From Paraspadella gotoi (lineage: Eukaryota > Chaetognatha): a DNA stretch of 64,000 bases. Shown here piece by piece: positions 11,470-38,966 of this stretch. Every line of letters starts with the position of its first letter. The stretch's first letter is position 1. The stretch lies in contig CM119263.1 in the NCBI GenBank assembly GCA_051294375.1, forward strand, positions 28,798,188 to 28,862,187, read 5' to 3'. Made by a program: the position numbers and the translations under genes. The notes beneath the pieces are model-generated. The model was not told the DNA's origin, did no database searches, and was given only the letters and a program-made list of their open reading frames with translations.

Positions 11470-11470
11470 G
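11289..11470 (+). other. 5'UTR intron with a (CT)n polypyrimidine tract
   Basis: A consensus donor (GAA|GTAAGT) at 11289 and an acceptor (CACCAG|ATG) at 11470 bound a short intron that ends exactly before the start codon. About 90 nt of it, from 11375 to 11465, is pure (CT)n. The microsatellite runs to within 6 nt of the acceptor and must serve as the polypyrimidine tract. Confidence 0.65.
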
Positions 11471-14400
11471 ATGGCGCGCGACTTCAACCTTTCGACGCGC
11501 CGTTCCGACTTCTCGACGCGCCTCCGCTCGGCCGGCCTCTCCAACGCCTCCAAGACCAAGTCGTCGACGAAAGAGTTGGAGAGAGAGACGAAGGAGATGG
11601 AGTCGCGACTCCAAAGCCTCAAGACGACGCTGGCGTCGGAGAAGGGGGCGTTGGCGGCGCGGACGATTCGCTCGGGCGGTCCTTCTTCCATTTGGAGGAG
11701 CGGAGCGGCCCCTCCTAGAGTCCCCAAAAAGCCCATCGTCGACCCTTCCTCTAAACCTCCCAAGGAAGCCTTCAAGCGCGTCAGGGTGCTACGCGATGAG
11801 CCGCTGCCGAAAGCGGCGCCGGTGGCTACGAAGGAGGAACTCAAGCGGCGTCTTTTCGCGCCGCTCGACGATGCCGGACGAAACGGGGCGCTGCCGTCGA
11901 ATCCATGGGCGGATGACGACGAGATCGGCGACGCAGGCAGTTTCTCCGGCGTCAACGGCGTCCTTGAGGATCCCCTAGCGGCGCCGTCCGTCGTCTCCAA
12001 ATGCGGACAATGTGATCGTAAACGCGCTCATCTCCGCTGCGTCGAATGCGGAGAGGAATACTGCGCCACCTGCTTCGCGTCATTCCACGCTAGAGGCGCT
12101 TTGAAGAAGCATCGCACTGTGCCGATCGCCGCCGGGGATCGAGTAGCGCGTGGCGGAACGCCGATCAGCGCCCGATCGAGGACGCCGCTAAGCACGCGTT
12201 CGCTTTCGACGCCGGAAATTAAAGCGAAGTCGGTTAAGGATCATAAGCCGACGGAGGGCGGAGACGTTGACGGCGGCGGCGGCGGCGGCGGCGGCGTTAG
12301 CGGGAAAACAAAAGGGATTCGGGTCAGTCAGTCATTCGAATCCGATTTCGTAAGCGTCTTTGAGTTCGGTGACGGCGATGCTTACTCAACCGCTGGATCC
12401 GAAAGCGGGGACAGCGGCAGCGGCGGCGGCGGAGCTCTCTGGGGCGTCTACGATGAGTCACAGAACCGGCGCGAGTTCCGAGAGGCGCTGCGGGCGTTTC
12501 GCGGCGAAGCAAAGGCCGAAGAGCCTTTGACGAGCCACTCCAAGACCCCGAACGGCACCTCGAAGCCATCGACCAAAGACTCCAAGCATTCCTCGCTCGG
12601 CGTCGTCGAAAGCGGCACCGGCGACGACATGGAAGCAGCGCCGGCGCAGCAGCCGCTCGCAGCAGAGGATCTCCGCTTCACTTCCAGCATCTCTTACGCG
12701 GAGAGGCTGCTGTTGAAGCAGGGACGTCGCGGCGCTGCGGAGCCGAAGAAGATGGCATTGGAGGAGGCTACGCTCGAAGATAATGTCGGGGAAGACGAGG
12801 ACGATGACGAAGTATTCCAAGGACCGAGAATATCCTTCGACTCAATATTCAACATGGTGAGGTGTTAGGGTCGCCAAAAAAATTAAATAACAAAATGATT
12901 GAATAGATAACTTTTTTTGTTTAAAACTTTGGGACGACTTAATAGTATTAATGATATGATGTATGATTTAATTGTGAAATTTTTATGATATATATGATGT
13001 ATGATATATTATATTGGTTGTACCAATTTCATATCTCATCAGATATATCTGATATATTTTTTAATAGCACCAATTGGTCTTCAAGTGTTTCGTTATATTT
13101 CCTCAATTCCCCCAACAGGTTCGTCAATCCGAAGCCATGAAGCAGAAATGGAACGACGAGACCGAGAGCGTCTACTGCAACAACAACAACAACAACGACG
13201 TCGCCGATCATCCAGTCGTCGCCGCGCCCTCTTTCGTCGACATCCGAGAATTAGAAACAAAAGAAGAGAAGGAAAAGAGAAATTTGGAGATCGAGTTATC
13301 AACGGAACCGATCGTTGAGGCGCCATCACCGATTGTTATGACGCCACCAATAAGAACAACAACGCCACCGTCGCCGAAGATCAACCCTCCCTTGAAGTTC
13401 CAACCCCCCGTCGACGTCGTGGACGAGTTTCTCGATCTTCCCAACTTCAAGAGGGAGCCTTCGACGGGGCATCCCTTGCGCAACGGCTCGTCCACCGACG
13501 CCTCGGACGCCGGGGATCTTCTCTCGAGTCGAACCCGCGCCTCGGCCGCGTCGAGGGAGAGTCTGAGGAGATTCGAGAACCTCGAGCGGCTCGTGGCGGA
13601 AGGGATCGTCGACGGTGTCGCTAGAGAAGATGTCGGCGGGGAAGAGGATCCGGCGAAAGAGGTTTGCTGTAGAGTAAGAGTGTTCCGTGTAACATGCGGG
13701 TTGGATCAATACACTTATTGCCAATAAGTAATATTGGTTTCTTAATGGGATCTGTTCACCTTGGCCAATTATGCAATATATTGACTTGTCGCTTTGGGTC
13801 TTCCGCTTTTCGCTGAATTTATTCCATCATCTCTTAATCTCATAATCTTTTAATACCATAATTATTTAATTACTTAATTAATTGATTATCCCTCCCTCCT
13901 ATAGGTCGACCTAAACTTATCCCTCGACGGACGAAAAGAGTCGAAAGAGAAAAAGAAGAAAAGTTCAAAAAGTTCTTTGACGGCGCCAGAGAAGAAGACG
14001 GCGTCGAATTCAACNNNNNNNNNNAAGTTCTTTGACGGCGTCAGAGAATAAGACGGCGTCGAATTCCACGCCGAGAACGCCGCAGTCAACGCCACTTACC
14101 CCCTCGACGCCCAAGCTTCGCGTCGCCAACGCCCGTCCTCCGTCCATGCAGCGCCGTTGCAGCAGCGCTCTCAAGTCTGGCGCGCCGCTGGAAGGATTCT
14201 TTACGAAGGCGGCGTCGACTGCGTTGAAGGATATCGCCGTCAAGTCGGTTGTCGACGCGCGGAAGTCGACGGCGGGGAATGAGGAGGAGAGGGGTTTCTT
14301 GCTCATAGGCGTCGAACCGGTCGTCGCCAACTCACCCGTCAAGTCTTCCGCCGGATCCTCCGCCTCCAGATCCGCCTCTGGCAAAAAAAACAGCAAGAAT

Positions 14401-15685
14401 CGCTCGGCGTCGATGAGCGGTTCCCGTCGAGGATCTGGCGCCGCCTCGTCCGCCGCCAAATCTGCCGGGAAAAAGTCAAGGGTCAGTTACAAGACTTACC
14501 AAATGTGTCCACGGTCTTGGCGTCCGGGATCGAGTCTTTCCGGCAACGCCGACGCACCCGTCGACCCCGATGCTGATCCTCCGTCCTCGGGGACATTGAC
14601 GCGACCCGCCAGTCGAGCCTACGGCCCTCGTCCGCCCACGCCGGGATCAGGATTCGGGCTCTTCGGCCCCGGCGGCACTCCCGCGGCCCTTAAGACGCCT
14701 CGTAAGTCCTCTGCGACGACGACGACGACGTCGCAGCCTCGAAGACCCGATCGGCGCATCCTCGTCGACGGCGACGACATGTCCGCCTACGACGGCGTCG
14801 ACGACGACGATGACGACGACGAAGCGCTGGAGGGGTTGGAATGGGAGTTGGCTTCGGAGTCGGGGAGAGTCACGGCTGAAGAGAAGATCGGGGCAGAGAG
14901 AGAGGAAGATGAAGGTGAGAAGAGGAGGGAGAATTTAATCAGTCACATCAATTAATTCAGTCAAATCAAATCAATCAATCAATCGCGCATTCCATCAATG
15001 AATCAATCAATCACTCGATCAATGTAATGAATGAATCAAATCAATGAATCAAATCTTTGGAAGCTCAAATCGTTCAGGCAAAAACGACGACGATAACAAA
15101 GACGACAAATACAACGACGAAGACGACGACGAAGTCAGTAGGAATGACCATTCGACCATTGGACCTGAAATAAATTGTTATGGCTGACCTTTTTTCAGCC
15201 AATGTAAATACGTAGTTGTTGTTGTTATTTTTTCCGTTATTGCTTTTTACTCTGTTTTTCATTAATATACGTTTTACTTATCACACAAAAAACACGCTTC
15301 AAGTTTTTCCAAATATTCGTTTTTTAAGTCACCGCAAACAATTTCTCGGTTATTCAATACATCAACCATTTGCCACTGACGTCTAATTTAAACCAACTTC
15401 ATAATTCATTTCAGTTTTAGAAAATATCCATCGCGATTTACTACAAGAACCGCGAACCTTTGTCTTCCAGACTCGATGGAGAAGCTCGACTCACTGGCCG
15501 CAGCATCATCGTCTTCAGCGTCGCTGGAGAAGCTGCGACTCCAGCTCCAGCGCGAACTCTGTTTCCGTGGCAACGACGACGACGACGAGAAAGACGATCG
15601 TCGCAACGACGATGACGACGACGACGAATTCGAAAAGAGAAAGTTTAGGATGGAAGCCGAGAGAGAAGTTATGGAGTTGAAATAA
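11471..15685 (+). CDS. ZBBX: ZBBX-like B-box zinc finger protein (cilium-associated family)
   Basis: Four coding exons: 11471-12856, 13119-13673 (or ending 13661), 13905-14914 and 15471-15685. Introns are GT-AG and phases agree (0, 0, 1). Near the N terminus there is a helical segment ([18 protein letters not shown]) as in vertebrate ZBBX. Residues about 177-220 form the B-box: [13 protein letters not shown], then [13 protein letters not shown] and a final H (LKKHRTVPI). Further motifs shared with the family include [10 protein letters not shown]. The rest is Ser/Thr/Lys-rich and disordered, with acidic stretches at the C terminus. ZBBX is expressed in ciliated tissue; its molecular role is not established. 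Exon 3 is interrupted by a 10-N gap at 14015-14024 that looks like an assembly overlap; the frame is kept if the overlap is collapsed. Other B-box proteins are possible, but the order of motifs favours ZBBX. Confidence 0.75.
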
Positions 15686-15769
15686 ATTATAACGTTAGGA
15701 GATATAGTTTAATATACAATTGTAACTTTAACATGTTTTTAATATTTAATCAATAACAATGAATGTTTT

Positions 15770-15775
15770 AATAAA
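15770..15775 (+). terminator. Polyadenylation signal of the B-box gene
   Basis: AATAAA lies 85 nt after the stop codon at 15685, in AT-rich sequence followed by T-runs. This is a normal position for a short 3'UTR. Confidence 0.6.
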
Positions 15776-15789
15776 TTTCATTTTTTCAA

Positions 15790-17600
15790 ATTTTTTTTTC
15801 TAGAATATTACGCAGATAAATTAATTAATAGAAATTAATTTTTAAGCTGATAAATGTTTTCCGAATCGAAGCTTATTTCGTCGTCGTTGACTTTTTTATT
15901 ATGCAAAGCTTGATTTTTGATGATTTGTAACAAAATAAAGAATTGCATTAAAAAATAGTTACTAGTTCTTACAGTTAGTCACTTAGTAAATTGGTCTGGA
16001 CTTCCAGGTTATACCAGCCTTCACAATCGCATTACTTAAAACTTTATCCTTCTAAAATTTTGACCAAAAACGATTTCTATAGTCTCCCACAGAATAGCGT
16101 GAGAATTGTATCCCCCTGGTCAGTGGTCACCCTGAGTTCATGCATTACTTAATAACGTTTGCGATTCTAAGTCTAGTATCAAGGTCCCAAAAAGGGAAAC
16201 TTAAACTTACGTCTTAATCGTTGCTACTGACATTTTTAAAAGGGAAAACAGGAGAAAAATAAAGGACAAAGGGGATGAAGTGAAAGTGAGCAGAAGTTTA
16301 AAGAATCAATAACATTGTTTGTCTTTAGTTGAGGGTAGATGATAAAAGTAGAGTTCATTAATCGGTCAGTTTGTTACTTTTAGAACGGTATTGATTTCCC
16401 ATCGCTGGTCTCACTTGCCAATGGCCATACAAATACAAATTCAAACTTAATGCTAGCTATGCTGTTTGCGAATTACAAACTCCATCAAAACAATTTTACT
16501 TCCTAGGAGTCTACGTCGTTCTTAGAAATCGAGGAAGACTTTTTCAATGGAGATTTTCGTTAAAATCTGACTACCAAATAATGTCAACGCCCCTGGGAAA
16601 AATTCAGGTAAAAAACAGATGTAAAAACACTCGATTCCGATCCTGTTACATCTGAAGGGCTCGCATTTTTTTTCTCTTGACAAATAACCATCATTTTGAC
16701 ATCAAACCATTCAATTCAAATGGACTGGTCCGCTCGGGAAAATATTTTTGACGCAATTTTTATATATAAAATAAAGGGATTTCTCAACTTCAATACAATG
16801 TCAACGCATTTAAGGTATGTTGTCATTTTACAATAAACTTCGAATTCAGGAATCCGATAGCAATATGTCTGAAGGGCTCTCAAAATTTTTCTTTACATTT
16901 CATTTGGTTATTTTAATATGATACGATCATGTTAAAGTGAATTAGTCCATTTTGGTGAAATTTTTATTTAAAGTAAAAGTAAAGGAGGAGCTAACGATCG
17001 GAGTAACAATCGGAATTCTAAGAGTTTTCAACCGGGAGTCAGATTCGGAAAAAATCTTATATGGCGAAAATCTTCCAAAGAAGGGGTGGATTTTCCGAAG
17101 ATTTTGGTTAATATTTTCTATATTTATGGTCGGATTTTTTTGAAACTTAAAAATAGCAATATTGCCATCATTCTACATTGGCCGGTCAAAGAATATATTA
17201 AAAAAACCTCTGACTTTTTTCGTCAGAGCTTAGTCCTATACTTCCAATGTATTATGTCTTGCTTTAATTCATAATTTCTTGAGCAGAAATTTTTATCTTT
17301 GATCTGCTTAAATCAGTAATAAATATACATTAATCTCCCTAATGTTTTGTTAAAATCGTTAAAATCGTCGAAACAAAATCGCAGATAGTATTTATTACAA
17401 GGTAAAAAAGAAAAATTCAAGATAAATTGAACACAGTGTAGATTACAAATTAACAAAAAAGAGAAATCCAAGGTTCAGGAACAGACGCGCTTATGAAGGA
17501 CCGCGGTGTCCGTGACAAAACGCGCACATCAGCACCTCAGCCCCTTTCACAATTCAGATGCGTTAAACTCACGACCATAAAATCTCTGTGATCGTGATTG
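15790..17600. other. Intergenic between two convergent genes
   Basis: AT-rich sequence between the 3' ends of the plus-strand B-box gene and the minus-strand CLAMP gene. It contains repeat family 1 copy 2. TTTATT at 17391-17396 reads AATAAA on the minus strand and could end the CLAMP transcript about 215 nt after its stop. No exon seen. Confidence 0.5.
16505..17205. repeat. Dispersed repeat family 1, copy 2
   Basis: Second copy of the element at 918-1633, in the same orientation and diverged by substitutions and small indels. The long flanking direct repeat of copy 1 is absent here, which helps fix the element boundaries. Confidence 0.7.
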
Positions 17601-17612
17601 TGAACGTAATTC

Positions 17613-32412
<14,800 letters not shown>

Positions 32413-32869
32413 GGTGGCGATGGGGGTGGTTGAGACGACGAGGTAGTTTGGAAAGGGGTGGTTTAAACGAAGTGGTCTGGGGAAGGTGGTTGACACAGAT
32501 GGAATGGATGAAATTGTCATGCGTTGTAAAAAGGACTTTTGCAGCGATTTAGTTATCGTTAAGACTTTTAAACAATTCGTTTATTTTGATTTTTAAGTAG
32601 ACCTGAAAAATGAGTTTAGAAAATTTGTGATAGAAATTAATATTTGAATACTTAAAACTGCAGACAATGTTAAGTTACAAAAATGGTCAGAGATTCAAGG
32701 TCCGTCAACCTTAAAAAAGTTGTTAATTATCTTTGAGATCACATTTAACAGAAGATTCTCTTGATTGTATATTGTTCTGTATATATATTATATAAGTTTA
32801 AGAATAAGCGCTATATATTAACACTAAACAATACTGAGACGAAACTAGAGGGATATTCTACGACGAATC

Positions 32870-33015
32870 AATAGCGATTCCATAGTGAATCAAGAGCGAT
32901 TTGGCTTCTAATCTAGAGCGAAATCTCGGCGAAAACAATTCAATTTAACGGCGAATCTAAAGCGATTCCAGGGCGAATCTAAAGCGATTCCAGGGCGAAT
33001 CTAAAGCGATTTCGC
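32870..33015. repeat. 22-23-bp minisatellite over the FAM227 stop codon
   Basis: Units of the form GCGAATCTAAAGCGATTCCA repeat about three times, with weaker copies further left. Read on the minus strand, the first unit (CGCTTTAGATTCGC) supplies the TAG stop at 33003-33001 of the last FAM227 exon. Confidence 0.7.
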
Positions 33016-35298
33016 ATTCCCGATTCCCAACTCGTTCAATTTCGCTTTTAACTTTGGGCGATGAAGAGGAGGATGAAATAAATATTCGAGATGATCTTTG
33101 GCGAAGACTTCGGACAAGCGACCCTTTCCCGCGAAGTGCCTGTTAAAGATCGAGAAGTCAATGAGCGGTTGATTGAAGACTGTGTTTAAATTCCCCTTTC
33201 CTGTGAAAGATTAGGAAAAATGTTAAAGATAATCAGTCAATTGAAAAATACAAAGAGCTTAAAAAGAAGTTAACTTATAAAAGTTATTAAAGTACTTGAA
33301 TTCAATTTGCATTTTGTAGCATTCGAATTAGTTTTAAATAAAAATTATTGTTTCGTCCAACTAAGATGTCTGATTGTGTTTTTTATGATCTCTATGTCAT
33401 AGTGAATCATTACAAGGTTAGGTTGCAGTGTTTGGCTTAAAAATGATTTGGTGAAGTGTCCCTAAAATATTTAGATTACATTCTATAAATAAGCGCTGTG
33501 TTAAATATATACAGGCATGTTTTGAACGAGAAAAATGATATATTAAGCCAAATTACAAGAGCTTAGAGCTTTGAACGTTCTTGAATGTTATATATTATAT
33601 TTTTTATATGTATTAGTTCTTAACATTAAAAAATGACGCTGTTATTGATACCGTTACCGATACCATTTTAATCCGTTGTTGACACCCTTACTGTTATTGT
33701 TTTGTGTTCGGATAGCTCATAAAAAGTTGTCTACACATGATAAGTAGGTCAAAAATAAGAAAAACCGTAAAAAATTATCATCATCATCATCTTTCAATGA
33801 TTTTATTAGTTTTTTTAGATTTTTACTGAAAAAACGTAAGAATTTTTAAAAGCTGTAATTATATTTCTTGTTTAACTTTTTATGCTCTATCAGAATCCAT
33901 AAAAAAATTTTAAGATTTCAATTTTCTTTACCTTTTTCTTTATATAGTAATATAATAATTTTAATTAGGCGAGTACCCTCAGAAAAAAGCATTTTTGACA
34001 AAAAATATTTGTATACTATAATCTATGCTCATGATAGATTATTTTAATCCTGTATACATTAGCATTTAAATTTCATCGGCTATGGCTAATATTTCTACCA
34101 TATTCATAACACGAGATACGTCATTTTTTTTATCGGACAGTAACAATGAAAGCCCCAGTTGTACTTTAAGATTTTGTGGATATCAAACTTTGAAACTTTG
34201 TCTCAAATGTTTACTGTTTTTTCTACCACCACGACAACCACCACCACCATAATAACCACAACCACTACAACATCTATAACTGCAATAATATTCATTACAA
34301 CCACAAACATTACAAGATGTACACAAATCTTCTTTAGTTATTAATAAAAATAAATATCATTGTTATCTGTCTCTCTCAGTCGGTCTGTCTCTGTCAGTTG
34401 GTCGGTCAGTCTGTCTCTGACAGTTGATCATTCTCTCTATCAGTTGGTTGGTCGGTTTGTCTCTGTTGGCCGATCTGTCAGTCGGTCAGTCTATGTCGAT
34501 TGGTTAGTCTGTCAATCCGTCTCTCTCAGTCAGTTCGTCAGTCGATCTCTGTTAGTCTGTTTATGTTAGTCTGTATCAGTCCGTTTGTAAAACCGAAGAA
34601 AATAAAAGAGCATTCATTTTTTTTCGTTTTGTCTGGGTATGAGTATCTGATAAACGAACGAATGAAAAAAAAAATAAATAAATGATGAAAATGAAAAACG
34701 AATGAATCAGAATAACAATAAAAAAATGAGAAAAATGGGCAAATATGACCAAAAAATCCGAGGGGGAAACGAGCAATTAGCTTATAAATGAAAAAAAGAA
34801 TGAATGAAAATGAAAAGGAAAATGAAGGAATGAAAAAAAATTAAATAAGAAAAATACACGAATGAAGAGAAAAAGTGAGTCAGCCAATGATTTGATTTCT
34901 CCTAAATCATCGTAGACAGATTCCGTATAACTTCGGTATAACCCTTATTGCACTTTATTCTGCAATTGGATTGAATTTTTTCAAAAAATGTATCGTTTTT
35001 ACTTTGGTTAATTATTAGTTTTAAAAATGAGAATTCGTTCTAGGTCTACCTATGATGTCCCTTTTCTTGGTTGTAAACCATCAAACCCCAATCCATCCAA
35101 ACCCACCTTTTGAAGGTTGTCTCCAATGCCTCGTCGATGGCTGCGTCGGCAACGGCGGACAGACCGCGTTCCGTTTTCCTTCTCTCGCTGTGGAGGATCT
35201 CGCTCAGGACATGCATCTGCAGAGAGAGTGTGCAAAGGCTATATTTTGATCTTTTCTTTCTTTTTTTACTTATCTCTCCTTTCTTAGTACTTTTTCCC

Positions 35299-35390
<92 letters not shown>

Positions 35391-35652
35391 ACCCTATCTT
35401 ACTGCTATCGACTTCCCTATCGTCACCAACCTTCGTCATCAACTCTGTTTTGATCACAAAAAATTAAAAAATCAGTTTGTCTGATTATCACAGAAAAGAT
35501 CACATAAAAAGAGCCAAACGCGTCACGCACGATTTGGCGTGAATAACAAAAAGACGGTGAAAGCCAAAGTTTTAGGTTTCAAAATCACTATTTCACTTCG
35601 TGAAATCTTAGTGAACGGAAGTAGTTGGTTCCGGAGAGAATGAGGAAGAATA

Positions 35653-35740
<88 letters not shown>

Positions 35741-38700
35741 TCTCTACTGCTCCTGACGAGAGCTTCCGAGATTTCTTCTCTTTCCTAAAAAATTCCATCC
35801 GGTCCTTCATCAATTTTCTTTCCTCTCGAATTTCTCCGTTGAGGTAAGTTCGATAAGCGTCTGTGAAATGAGGGTAAGTTAGTTATAAAAATTCCGGAAA
35901 AAGTACATGAGAAAATTAAAACATTTAATAATTATTTCATCTTAACTTAGTATCTTTTATAAAAACAAAGTTCACCGTTTAGCTAACCATTAGCTAATTA
36001 AAATTCGTGATTTACTTTCTTCAAAAGATTCAAGTTTAATTGATTTAATGCATTATATAAAAAGCTTACCCATTCCCTTTCCCTCGACTCTTTAATCACA
36101 TTCGGGTAAGTTTACCGATGTTCCCATCTCCTTTGAACTCACCCTTCCCAGCGTCCATCAACTCTGTCTCCTCCTTAATCAAATCAAGGTAAGTCTTATC
36201 CTTAGGATTCGGCCATCGATCTACTTTGGTCCACTGGACGAGCCTCTCCACGCCCACATCCTCCAAGAGGTCGCCCTTCTCCAACACCCTCGTCAGCAAC
36301 GGACTCTTTCCGCCTAAATTGAAGACGTTTCTGCTGCAGACGACGCCTCCACCGACCGGATGCGACACCAGCGCCGCCAACTCGTTCGTCGACGTCGGTT
36401 TTCGTCGGCGGCGCCGTTGGCGTCGAGTGGCGTCGTCGAGTGGCGTCATTTTTTTCGCTCCGATTTCTCGGTGTCGAACTTTGATCTTTAACGGCGCCTT
36501 TTCCCCGACGCCGGATTTTCTCGGCTTCGGCCGACGCGGACGCGGCGTCGCGTCGACGGCGAATCGAGTCTTCGGTTTCGACGGTGGTCGGTCAGTCGGC
36601 GTCATTTCCGAGAAAACGACTCCCGTGTCGCCTGTCCCGGCGCCTTTTGTTTCCGGCGTCAAATGCGAAGTGACGACGATTAACGGCGTCGTCGGCAACG
36701 ACGCCTTTTGAGGCGAAGACGACGTCGATGGAGGCTGAGGTGGCGCCGCCGATGACCCCGCCGACGCCGGCGTCCTGGACCTCGACGACGCCGACTTACG
36801 AGATGGCGGCGTGGATTTAGGCTCCGGCGTCGCGTGCGGCGGCGGCGGAGGCAGCGGAGGCAGCGGCGGTGACGAGGGCGACGACGACGACCCTGGCGGC
36901 GAAGACTTTGATTCCGGAGCCGAAGATCGACTCTCGCTCGCCTCTACGATCGGAGAAAGACGCCGCGGCGCCGATGATGGAGGTACCGTCGCCCAATGCG
37001 GCGTCGCGGACGGTGGCAGAACGCGTGCGGCGCTCTCTGGAAAGGAAAGTATTATGAGATAATATTTAAGTCATTAACTCAATTAATTATATTCAATATC
37101 TTTAATGTTAACACAGTCCAATCGACTAATCAATCGATCAATCAACTAATCAATCCATAATTGAATCAACTACTCAGTCAATCAATCAATCAATCAAAAA
37201 TCAATCAACTAATCAGTAACCTTATACTAATACTAATACTAATCAACCAATCACTCCAATCACAAAATTCACCCAATAACTTCAATCAATCAATCAATCA
37301 ATCACCGGAATCAACGACGACGAATTTCCCTCGATCTTCTTTCTCCACGATGCTCACGGTTTTCTTCTCTTTGGCGGCGACAGTGGGCGTGACTCCCGCC
37401 GCCGACGCTGCCAACGCCGGCGAGGGTGCTTCCGGCGTCGTTTCCGCCGTCGCCGGTGACGCCGCTTTGGACGTCGCTGCGGATGCCGTGGGGTCTGCAG
37501 CGCCGGCGGCTGCGACTGTCGCGGCTCCGGTGGCGGCTGTTGACGCGGCGCCGGCGAGGCCTTTGGCTTTTTTGGCGGCGGCGCTGCCGCTGAAAATCCG
37601 CTTCATTTTCTTCACGTTTCTCACGAGGCTTCCTGAGGATAAAAAGGTCGGTTTTAGCCTCTGGGGAAAAACAGCCGCAGCAACAGCAAACTTTGTGAAC
37701 ATCATAGTAAACAAACTGCCAGAGCTGCCAAAAATCAGAGTAATTTGCTGAAAAAAGATTTTCTTTCTCCTTGCTGATAAATTTTAATTATATTCATAAG
37801 CAAAATAGCTCCCCGGCGGGGAATCGAACCCCGGTCTCCCGCGTGACAGGCGGGGATACTCACCACTATACTACCGAGGACTTGCGTTTCATCGCGCCTT
37901 TTTTATGCAAAAAAATTAATTTGAATGACTACATAACACAAGAAGCAGTAAAGGAAATCCTCAAGGAAAAACTTATTCCCTCGAGCCGGATTCGAACCAG
38001 CGACCTAAGGATAACTGCTCTAGATCCAACTACAGTCCTCCGCTCTACCAACTGAGCTATCGAGGGATGATGAGAGACGACGAGGACGAAAGGCAACAAA
38101 AACAACAACAACAACCCCCACCCGGTCCTCACCCGCCGACGCCAACGCCCTCTCCCTCTGCTTCAACTTCCGGTCGACCTTGTTGAGGATCTCCGCGACG
38201 GACAACTCCGTCTTCCTTCGCGCCAACTTTGCTCCTTCCTCTTCCTTCTCCTTCATTCTCTTCGCCACGTGAAGGACAGAGACTGGAAGGAGGGCGCTCA
38301 GGTCCCACAGGCGCCACGAGTCCTGGGGGGCAAGGGGGGAGGCGGAGAAAAGGGGGCGTGACAAAAGAGGGGCAGGGGAGTGACAGAGAGGGGAAGGGGC
38401 GTGACAGAGAGGGGAAGGGGAGTGACAGAGAGGGGCAGGGGCGCGACAGCGAAGGACAGGGGAGTGACAGAGACGGGAAGGGGCGTGACAGAGATGGTTA
38501 AGGGATGGTGGATTCAATGGTCAAGGTTGGTCTGTGATTGATCGTATCCGATTCCATTCACGACCAATCACGAATGGGCGATTCCATTCCAACCCGATTC
38601 GGCTCCATTGAAGCTTTTGATTTTTACGAGATGCACTTTTGACCCGTCTTGAGTATCTGATTATCTGAGTATCTGAACTTCAAGGTTTTTATCTAAATTC

Positions 38701-38870
38701 AATTAGCTCATATTAAACTCTAAGTAGACCCATTTCAACCTGACCTGACCCGGAGAGACCTTACCTGAATCGCGGGCCGAATTCCGTTGAACCATTCTTG
38801 AGTCAAGTTGATGATGAAGGAACGAAATTTACTGTCAAACTGTGGGACTGAATCTAAGAAGAAGAAGAAA

Positions 38871-38966
<96 letters not shown>

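Noticed and set aside
11297-11470. Upstream extension of the ZBBX frame through a poly(Ser-Leu) stretch
   Set aside because: The stretch is (CT)n in an intron bounded by GTAAGT and CACCAG; translation should start at 11471.
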